Part shown: piece by piece, positions 21,415 through 31,000 of the stretch
How positions within the stretch are numbered: the stretch's first letter is position 1
Layout: every line of letters begins with the position of its first letter
IMG/VR virus record: IMGVR_UViG_3300042905_000049
Coordinates: 1 to 34,698 of that record
Reading direction: 5' to 3' (one strand)
Length of the DNA stretch: 34,698 nt
DNA from: a virus
Position numbers and translations under genes: made by a program
Notes under the pieces: generated by a model
What the model was told of the DNA's origin: nothing
Seen by the model: only the letters and a program-made list of their open reading frames with translations
Databases searched by the model: none

Positions 21415-24400
21415 TTATCCCAAGCAAATTTAACGGCTATAACAAAGACGGTACTCGTAATCTATTTATGGGTGGCGGTGGCGGTGGTCCAACTCAAACT
21501 ACATCAACTGTTCAGAACACAAACATCCCTTCGTATGCTCAGCCATATGTTGAGTCAATGCTTGGCGCAACTCAAAAGCAGTTGTTCAATACCCGAGAAG
21601 TGGGTGGCACTGCTGCGGTTGCCCCAACTTATGACAGTGAAGGAAACCAACTAACAGCTGGAACTGCGGCTATCCCCGGCTATACAGAACTTACTGGCTT
21701 TAAACCATACCAAGCGTACGGCGGAACGTACGACGCCCAAGGCAATCAGCTTTCCTATGATCCTTCTAAAGGGATTGCCAAGATTGATCCCATGCAGACT
21801 AAAGCCTATATGGGCGCGTATGGCATGGATGTTCCTACCGGCGACTATGCAAACGCTAACTATGTGGCTACACAGGCAGGGATTGGTGGTTTAAATTCTG
21901 TCCAAGACGCTATGCGTTACGGTAAATCTGGATTTGAGTCTGGCATGGCTGGGCAACAATTAGGTTTAGCGGCAGCGGCAGATGCGCAAGCTCTGGCAAA
22001 AGAACAGGCTGGACGCGCTAATAAATTTGGTGATGCTGGCTTTGCTTCTGGTCAAAAAGGCCAAGAGCTTGGTATTGCTGGCGGTAAGTTAGGTATTGAA
22101 GGCGGTGCAAAGTACGGCGAAATGGGCGCTGGTTTTGGAAAACAAGCTGCGGGACTAGCTGATCCAGCATTGGCCTACGGCGCTCAAGGCGCTGGCTATG
22201 GTCAAACAGGCGCGGGTTACGGCGCTCAAGCTGCTCAGTTAGCTAACACAGCTTTAGGTTATGGACAAGGCTCTGCTGACATTGGTCAGATGGCTCTCCG
22301 TGCTCAAGGCTTGGGTGAAAACATCTCTGGTCAATCTCAAGCGTTAGCTCGTCAACAAGCCGGTGCTGGAGCGCAGTATGCGCAAATGGCAACTGATCCT
22401 CGTGTAACTCAGGCATTGATGAATCCATACACACAAAACGTGTTGGATGTTCAGAACAAAGAATTACAACGTCAAGCTGATATTGCTGCGCAAAATCGTG
22501 GCGCGGCTGCTGTTCGCGCTGGGGCGTTTGGTGGCGGTCGTCAAGCCATTGAGAATGCTGAAGCTCAGCGTAATCTAGAAACAATGAAGACTGCCAATAC
22601 AGCGCAGGCTCTCAATCAAGCTTATCAGCAAGCGCAAGCCCAACAGCAGTTTGGTGCTAACCTTAATCTTCAAGGTTTGGCTGGCGCTCAACAAGGTTTG
22701 GGTACAGCACTGCAAGGCGGTCAGTTAGGTCTGTCTGGTCTTGGCACTGCACTTCAAGGTCAACAAGGTGCGTTGGCTGGTGTTGGTCAAGCTGGCGCTA
22801 TGTACGGCCTCGGTATGCAGGGTGCGCAAACAGGTATTCAAGGAACCCAAGCGGGACTAGCTGGTGTTAACGCCGCTAATCAAGCTTATCAAACCGGTAT
22901 TCAAGGTGCAGGCATGGGCTTGCAAGGTGTTAACACTCAGCTGGCTGGTGTTGATCGTCAGTTGGCTGGTACGGCTCAAGGTATGCAGGGCGCGCAAGTT
23001 GGCTTGGCTGGCGTCAATGCTGCTACTAGTGCAGGTCAGTTAGGTTTGCAAGGCGCGCAAGTTGGACTGCAAGGTACGGCTCAAGGTATGCAAGGTGCTG
23101 GTATGGGCTTGCAAGGAGTCCAAGGCGCTCAAGCAGGTTATGGTTTGGCTAATCAATCCGCATCTAACCTCACTAACATGCTTGGCCAACAGCAACAGCA
23201 AGAGCTTGGTCTGTACAACAACCAGATGGCAATGGGCGACAAGAAGATGGCCTACGACCAGTCGATCCTTAATCAGGCTGTTCAAGACTACGCTAACGCA
23301 CAACAGTATCCTCTCATGCAGTTGGGTACGATGTCCAACATGCTCCGTGGCCTGCCAATGCAAGCGTCTACAACAAACCAATACGCTGCGTCGCCTAACC
23401 CTGTTTCACAGGCAGTTGGCACAATTGGCGCTGGTGCGTCTATCTATAACGCTATGAAACCTGGGCCTGGCGGCGCTGCTGGCGGCGAAGTTAAAGGCTA
23501 TGCCAAAGGCGGCATCATGTCTTACGACATGGGCGGTGAAGTTGAAGAGCAGCTTGAGAGCATGGACGAGAAAGGTTTGCAAGCCCAAGCCAGAGAATCT
23601 ACTAGTCCATCTATTCGCAAGATGGCTCAACGTCTGCTGCGTGAACGCCAGATGAGCAAGCAGCCACAAGGCACAGGTCCTATGGGCGTGCAGTATCAAG
23701 CTGCTCAACCTCAGATGCCTAGCTATGCTCCCGGCGGTATTGTTGCATTCCAGCAAGGTGCTGGTGGTAACGGCGTAAAGAGCGCTATTGAAGAAGGCGG
23801 TGAAGAAGACGCTAAGATTGGTATGCAAGAACGCCTTGCTATGCCTCCTTCAACAACTCCTCCTCCCGGCGGTATCATGGGCGCAACTACTCAGCCAGTA
23901 ACGCAAGTTCCTACTGCTCCTGCGGGGCCTTCGCCTGATGTTGTAAAAGAAGCTATGCGTCAACGCGACCTTGCTTCGGCTCAAGCAAATAGACCAACCG
24001 CAGAGTTATTAAAAGAAATTCAAGCTGAACGAGATGCTTTAGGCGTTGGTGAAAACGTGGGGCGTCAAGAATTCCGTGCGCAACAAATGGCTGAGCGCGC
24101 AAACTTGGCTGATGAAAAAGAACGTCAACGCCACATGCGTTTGGCTGAATTCTTTGCTTCATGGGGATCAACCCCTGGTCCAGTGCTTGTTGCTGGTATG
24201 AACGCATTGAAGCAGTCAATACCTGGAATTATCTCTGACGAGAAAGAAGCTAAGAAGGCCCGCAAAGAAGCAGACAAGATTATTTACGATATTGATGAGG
24301 CTACTCGTCTTGAGAAGCTTGGCATGATTGACAAGGCTACGGCAAAGAAAGAACAAGCTGCTAAGCACGCTGAAGACTACAACAAGTACTTGCTCACATT

Positions 24401-25025
24401 TCAGTCTCAGCGCGAGAGCGACAAGAGAGCGCTTGAAGTTGCAGGGATTCAAGCAAAAGCTCAAACAGATGCTGCGGCAATGCGTAACTCCTCAGACAAA
24501 CTTGGTAGGTTGCAAGCGGAAGCGCTTAGAAATGAAGACCGTGTGTTTGGTAGATATCAAGCCGCAACTAAGCAATATGACAGTATTAAAGAGTTTGTTG
24601 CTAAACAAGAGTCTAGTGACACGCACAAAGAAGACTTGAAAAAATTAGAGCGCTATACTATGGGCGCTAAAGACAAGAAGACTGGCGAAATTAATCCAGA
24701 AAAAATTAACAAAGAATATAAAAATGCATACGCTGAAACTCTAAAACGTGTCGAAGAGCGTAAAGAAAAATGGAATACTGCGGTTGAAGATGCCCGAAAA
24801 GAAAAAGATCTTGCTTTTAGCCGGATTAAAAATTTAAGTCCAGAAGCAGTTGAGGCACGGACAGGCCCTAAAGTTAATCCTGCTGATAGTGGCGCGGGAA
24901 CAACCGGCAATTTTCCTACTCCAACAGCTAAACACATCCAAGCGTTGAAGGATAATCCTGGCGCAAAAGCAGAATTTGATGGTAAATTTGGACCTGGCGC
25001 AGCAGATGAATACCTAGGAAAATAA
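21411..25025 (+). CDS. Large internal/ejection-type protein with glycine heptad repeats
   Basis: This is a 1204-residue protein with a four-base start overlap. Order: N-terminal Gly/Gln region; heptad-like Gly/Ala tract (about residues 205-290); a conserved block (MNPYTQNVLDVQNKELQRQA, then AVRAGAFGGGRQAIENAEA); 21 exact heptads at residues 430-576; YAKGGIM and YAPGGIV motifs near 697 and 772; a charged coiled-coil half (about 840-1150); and an end containing KHIQALKDNPGAKAEFDGKF plus GPGAADEYLGK. That end motif recurs in phage virion proteins. Position before the giant protein and after the GNAT-like gene corresponds to T7 internal proteins gp14 and gp15. An ejected pore or scaffold protein is inferred. 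Confidence 0.78.
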   Translation: MIIPSKFNGYNKDGTRNLFMGGGGGGPTQTTSTVQNTNIPSYAQPYVESMLGATQKQLFNTREVGGTAAVAPTYDSEGNQLTAGTAAIPGYTELTGFKPYQAYGGTYDAQGNQLSYDPSKGIAKIDPMQTKAYMGAYGMDVPTGDYANANYVATQAGIGGLNSVQDAMRYGKSGFESGMAGQQLGLAAAADAQALAKEQAGRANKFGDAGFASGQKGQELGIAGGKLGIEGGAKYGEMGAGFGKQAAGLADPALAYGAQGAGYGQTGAGYGAQAAQLANTALGYGQGSADIGQMALRAQGLGENISGQSQALARQQAGAGAQYAQMATDPRVTQALMNPYTQNVLDVQNKELQRQADIAAQNRGAAAVRAGAFGGGRQAIENAEAQRNLETMKTANTAQALNQAYQQAQAQQQFGANLNLQGLAGAQQGLGTALQGGQLGLSGLGTALQGQQGALAGVGQAGAMYGLGMQGAQTGIQGTQAGLAGVNAANQAYQTGIQGAGMGLQGVNTQLAGVDRQLAGTAQGMQGAQVGLAGVNAATSAGQLGLQGAQVGLQGTAQGMQGAGMGLQGVQGAQAGYGLANQSASNLTNMLGQQQQQELGLYNNQMAMGDKKMAYDQSILNQAVQDYANAQQYPLMQLGTMSNMLRGLPMQASTTNQYAASPNPVSQAVGTIGAGASIYNAMKPGPGGAAGGEVKGYAKGGIMSYDMGGEVEEQLESMDEKGLQAQARESTSPSIRKMAQRLLRERQMSKQPQGTGPMGVQYQAAQPQMPSYAPGGIVAFQQGAGGNGVKSAIEEGGEEDAKIGMQERLAMPPSTTPPPGGIMGATTQPVTQVPTAPAGPSPDVVKEAMRQRDLASAQANRPTAELLKEIQAERDALGVGENVGRQEFRAQQMAERANLADEKERQRHMRLAEFFASWGSTPGPVLVAGMNALKQSIPGIISDEKEAKKARKEADKIIYDIDEATRLEKLGMIDKATAKKEQAAKHAEDYNKYLLTFQSQRESDKRALEVAGIQAKAQTDAAAMRNSSDKLGRLQAEALRNEDRVFGRYQAATKQYDSIKEFVAKQESSDTHKEDLKKLERYTMGAKDKKTGEINPEKINKEYKNAYAETLKRVEERKEKWNTAVEDARKEKDLAFSRIKNLSPEAVEARTGPKVNPADSGAGTTGNFPTPTAKHIQALKDNPGAKAEFDGKFGPGAADEYLGK
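22698..23138 (+). repeat. Twenty-one consecutive 21-bp units coding Gly-rich heptads
   Basis: The 441 bases divide exactly into 21 units of 21 bases. Most heptads follow xxx-G/x-[LIM]-[QA]-G, for example AQVGLQG, TAQGMQG and AGMGLQG, so Gly falls alternately three and four residues apart. Some units repeat almost exactly (TAQGMQG twice, LGTALQG twice), pointing to past tandem or segmental duplication. Confidence 0.88.
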
Positions 25026-25026
25026 G

Positions 25027-28000
25027 ATGGCTAATTTTTTCGACCAGTTTGACGCTGAACAAGAAAAAGAAAAAGAACAGAAGCCATCTCAAAACTTCTT
25101 TGACCAGTTTGACGAGCCGGTTAAAAAAGTAGCTACCCCAAAAGCTACAGGCCCTAAGGGTAAAGACACCACGCAATTGCCAGACGATGATGAAACTGGC
25201 GATTTCATGCGCGGGATCTACAATTACTTGCCTCAACTTCAAGAAACCTACGGCGGTGCAAAAGTATTTACGGGTATGGGCCTGAAGAAACTTGGCGCTA
25301 CAGAAACTGGGCAGAGTTTAATTGAGAGCGGCAAAGAGTCGATGGACATTGGCGAGTCCAAGCAAATGACTCGTGAATCTGATTCGCTGACAAGAGCATG
25401 GGAAAAAGGCATCGGTACAGTTGTTACTGATTGGCTTCCCTACAACATTGGTTCAGGCGTTGCTAGCGTTGCCGAAACTCTTGCTGTTATGGGTATTGGC
25501 GCTGGTGTAGGTGCGGTAGCGGGCGCAGGCGCAGGCGCTATACCTGGTGCAGTGGGCGCTGCGGTATCTAAAACACTAGTTAAAAAAGGTATTGTAGAAG
25601 CTGCTGAAAATATTATTGAAACCGAAGCTAAAAAAGCTTTGGCTGCGGGCGCTACTAAACAAGCCGCTAAAGTTGCCGGTGAAACCGCTGGCGCTAAATT
25701 TATTGAATCCCAAAGTAAAAATGTTTTAATTGCAGCAAGTGAAATGGCGGCTAAAGCTTATGGGAAAGCGGGCGCTAAATCGTATGGCGCAACTGCTGCT
25801 ATGGCGGGGCAAGCTGGTTTGTATGGTACAGGCGAGACTACAAGCCGCGCGGTAAATGAAGCCGAAAAAGCGGGCATGGATATAGACGATATTGAGTACG
25901 GACGGCTTGCTACCGCCGCTGCTGTTCACAGCGTAGCTGATTTCTTTATAAATAAAATTGGCGTAGACGCATTAAAGATTGGCGAAAAAGCTACACAGTC
26001 TTTAATTTTGGATATCAGCAAACGTATCGCTGTAACTGGTCTCAAACAAATCCCCGCTGAAGAAATTCAAACTATGGCTGAGCGCTATGGCGCAAAACTG
26101 TCATTAACCGATGCAGAAGCTTTACGTGAATATGTTGATACTGCTGGCGCTGCGTTTGCTATGTCAGTTGGCCCCGGAACAGTTGGCGGCGCTAAAACTC
26201 ACTATGTAAATAAACTTCAGAAAGCTGGCACTGAAGCTGAAGCCGCTGGTAAAACATATAGAGGCGACCTCACAGTTAATAAAGACGTCATACCGCCCAC
26301 GATTAAAGGCTTTGACAAAGAGAGCGCTGATCTATTGATGCCTGCTACAGATGCGGCAGGCAATCCTATTGTTGCCGACGTTGCGGCTCCTGAAGTAACT
26401 GAGACTACACCAGCGCCTAAGAAGACTAGAGCGCCAAAAATTACTGCTGAAGGCGTAACGCCCGAATCAATCCAAGCTGCTAATGACTACGTTGGGAAAA
26501 TTGACGGCGGTGAGACTATTAAGCAATCTGAATACAGGCAGATTGCGAGGGCGGTTGGTCTCAGCATTCCAGTAGGAACAAAAAATAGTGAAGCTGTTGA
26601 ACTTATTAGAAACCACCTTGCACAACAAGGAGCACCTGATGCTACAGGAATTAACACACAAGCAGGTGGAGCAGGCGCTGGAGTGGCTGCACTCGCCAAC
26701 CAAAGCCAGACCGCCGCAGGAACTGCTGGATCTCAACCCGGTGGAGTGGTATCTACTGGAACAAATGCTGGGGCAAATTTGGCTGGAGCAAAGCAGCAGC
26801 CCATTACATTAATAAGTCCCGTAACACAGCGCATCATTGCAGATGAGCATAATGAAGGCGCAACCCCTGCCGAATTAATTACTAAATACGGTAACTCTCC
26901 CGAAGTAGCAGCTGCTATCGACCAATACATTAAAACTTTACCACCAGCAGGAGAAACCCTTGGCACTGAGACCACTGAAACCGAGCAAACAAAAGCGGAA
27001 GGAAAACAACCGCCCTCAACCCTTTCAGCCAAGCGACCAACAACAGTAAAAGGTTGGCTACAACACTTCTTGAAGACAGGTGAGACCGATCCTAAACTTG
27101 CTGCTATTCAGCAAGACTCTCATCCTGCTTTTGTAGCTGACCCAGATGTTACACCAGAGCAAAATGCAAAAGATGCTATGGAGCTTGGTCAGCGTTACGA
27201 GGCAGAGGCTGAAGCGGAGCGCGTTCGTTTACTTAACGAATCCACAGGTAATGGAGCTCTAAAAAAAGAAGACATCTATGCCAGATATGACGCTGAACAA
27301 GAACGGAAGCAAACTGAAGCTGAAGCAGCGTTTGGATTAGAGCCTACAAAAGCTGGTTCTATATCAAAAGAAAACCGTGACAACTATGATAAGGCAAGGG
27401 AAGAATTCCCCGAACTGCCAGAGTGGTCTGATCTAAGTGCAGTTGATAAAGACGTCTACTTTGAAAACGTTCGTTACGGCAACATGCCTGAGCACCGCAA
27501 AGCTGCGCAAGCATTAATTAATTATCGTAAAGAAACAGGTGGACGCAGTAAAGGCTATGGGCAGGGCGCTACAACTGTTGGTGAACAACGTACTATTAAA
27601 AATTATGAAGATAACCGAAACACTGCATCTAAGATGTTTAATGTTTCGTTTCCACGTTGGGGCGATCTATCACGCGTAGCTCAACAAGCCTACCTTGATC
27701 AAATTGTAAATAACGCTGGTTTGCAACAAGACGTTGCTTTTGCAAAAGCCGGTGAAGCGTTGCTCAAAGAAAACCGTGAGCTGTCTGATGATCAGAAGAA
27801 GGCTGAACTTGCTAACATCAACAAGCGCCAAGAAGAAGTTCGTAAAGAAGCTGAGCAAAACAAAGAAGAGTTAGAGAAGTTGCGTAGAACATATGGCGAT
27901 GTAGCATCTACATCTCTTGGTCGTGGTACGCTGCAGCTATCAAAGAGTGTCATTGAGCATCTGCAAAAAGGGCGTCTTGGCTTAGCGCTGCAAGATGTAA

Positions 28001-31000
28001 GCGACACACTTAAAAAGAACAGCGACTCCCGCAACAAAATGTTTGGCTACGTTGCCAATCTACTTGGTAACCTTGGATTAAAAACTAAGATTGAATTTAC
28101 TGATAGATTACCTGACGGCGATTTGGGTATCTACGATCCCTACACTGACACTATTACACTTTCGCTTTCTGGCTTGACTGTGCCTACATTACTGCACGAG
28201 GTGGCCCACGCTGCTACTGTTCGCGTAATGTACATGTACATGAATGGCCAGAAGAACCAACTGACCGAGCGCCAGATTAAGGGCGTTGAACAGATTCTAA
28301 CGATCATGCGCCAAACTCAGTTTGAGTTGCAAGGCGATTACCCCGAGGCGTTTACAAGCCCATTTGAATTCATAGCCTATGCTATGACTGATAAATTCTT
28401 TCAAGCAGATTTGGCTGAGCAAGGGATTGACTACGCTGAGTTCAGTGCGTTGGATATTGCTGCCAAATTAAAGCTGGGCACTGAAGACATTTTTACCATC
28501 TTACCAACAGAGAAGTCTCAGTGGTCTGCGTTTAAGAAAGCTATGGCAGGTATCTTTAAAGTGCCTGCTGGTGCGTTAAAGTCTCCCAACTTTATGGTGG
28601 AGTTGTCTGGGGCATTTGAAGACATCTTGTCTGTGCCAACTGAACCAATCAATCTAGAAACACTGTCGGCTAAGAAACCAAAAGGGCAACAGCCTACAGT
28701 ACCTAAGACAGCTGAGTCTCGAGAAACTGGGCTGTATGAAAAAGATAAAAATTATGAACCAAGCAATAAAGAAAAGTATGGCGTAGATACCGCCGGAGAC
28801 CTATCAAGATTGGGTAAGATTAAGCGCGCTTTTAGTCGTCACGGTTGGAGAGACTTTGTTACTAAGGCGCAGAGTCGTCGTCAGCATATTCGTGCGTATG
28901 AAAATGAATTAAATATGGCGGGGCTTCTTAATCGTGATCCTACGGGCGCGTTTAACAATGTCAGCGAAAAACAAGACTTAGCTTTAAACCAAGGCGTTAG
29001 ATTTGCTATTGACTATCTGCAGCAGCCCCTGCAAAAACTGCATGATACTTTTAATAATTGGTTGCTGACGTCTAACCAGAATACCGAAAAAGGTCTTGAT
29101 CAGTTTCATAGGTTAGCGGAAATGTTCGGCGCAACTGAACGCCGCTTTGCTAAATGGATTACATCCGTACCTTTGAGCAAAACTCAAAACCTAACGCATA
29201 ACGGCAAACCGATTAGCGCCGCTGAGCGTCGTATTCAGCTTATGGGTGATCCCCGCACTGGGGTGGACGGACTGATCCATAAAGTTGCATTGAATGATCA
29301 GCAAAAAGCTGCTATTCGTAAAGAGCTAGAGTATCTTGCTACCAACCATGCCGATGCGCTAGGCGATAGCCCCCGCATCAGTGAAAAGATGCGTCAGCGC
29401 TTTGCTAAAAATCCAAAGCATAAGGGCATAGATACGGACAAAAACGCTCCAATCTATAACGCTCTTGGTATTGAAGAGGCCACAGTCAATAAACGTATGA
29501 CTGAGTTCCTAGCAAAGAGCAAGGAAGAGCAAGCGTTGATTAAAGAAATGTTTGATCAAGTAAAGATCATTACAGATGCCACTGCCGAACTCAACAAGAT
29601 TGGCAACTACTGGTCAATGCCTGTATCCAATATTGTTGGCATCTATAACTATCAATACTACATGCCGTTTAAGGGTCTGTCTAAGCACACCAAAGTGGAT
29701 GACATGATTGACCCCAACAGCAAGATGAATGGCGCTGAAATGCAGGATGAAATTCATGCTGCTGAAGGCCGTTTCTCTACGTCGGATAATCCGTTGCTGC
29801 AAATGATCTATGACGGTTATAGAGCGGCTAGTCGTGCTGGGCGTAAAGACTTTACGCAATCTGTTGAAAATGCAGTTGAACCAACTACAAGCAAAGATGC
29901 GTATAACCCAACGGGTACAGGAGTTATACCTGGCAGGGTAGTTAAAACAGTCCCGTTTTGGGAGCGTGAAACTGTAGATTTATCTAAATACAAAGGCGCT
30001 AATAGCAAGTACATCTTTAACTACAAAGCTGATGGTTCTATGAACATCATTGCTATTGACAACCCTAAATTGCTGCAAGCTATTCGTTACCCATTTAGAG
30101 AAAAAACTCCGTTATGGGACGCGGCTAACCGTATTACGGGCTTCTTTGGCTCGATGCACACACGTTTTAACTACAACTTTGCGCCAAAAGACTTTGTAGT
30201 GAACACGTTAACCAACGCATGGAACGCCGCTACAAGCGAAAAGATTGGCCCACTAGGCGCTGCTGCATATCTAAAAGATGTGGCTATGGCGGTTACTAAA
30301 AATGGTTTGGGCAAGGCCATGAATATTGCTGTGCTGGAAGAAATTGGAAGCGCTGGCAGTAAAAAAGTCATGAGCGACATGGCGGCAAAAGACCCGTTCA
30401 TTCGTGACATGCTTGAGATGATTCGATATGGCGGCAAGAGCACCTACATGGAAAGCTTCTCTCTAAAGTCAAACCTTGAGACTCTTAGTGAAAATTCTTT
30501 TGGCAAAAACAACATCATCACTGACCCTATCAGCGCAACTAAACTGCTAGATAGCTGGAACAACATGTTTGAGTTTACTAGCCGCACGGCTATGTATTCT
30601 TTGTACAAAGAACGGGCACTTAAACAAAACATTGCTGACGGTATGTCAGACAAGAAAGGTCCAAACGGAGAATTGTCCCCAGCTGAACGTGCTGCAGCTG
30701 AAGAAGCAGCTGCATTTACGCTGAACCTTGCGAACTTCTCGCAGCAAGGTGAGTGGGGCAAAGTCATGGGTGCTTTCTATATGTTTAGTAAGCCATCAGC
30801 CACTGGCGCTGTACGAGCACTTGAATCAGTCTTGCCTGCCTTTACTTCGGTAAAACGCGCAATGCAAGATCTGCCCCCTGTGATTGCAAACAACCCTACC
30901 GCAAAAGCAAAATACGAAGAAACTTTTAGAATACGAAAGCGTAACGCGTCTTTCATGACAGGGTCGTTGATTGCTATGGGCGGTGGACTTTTTGCACTGT

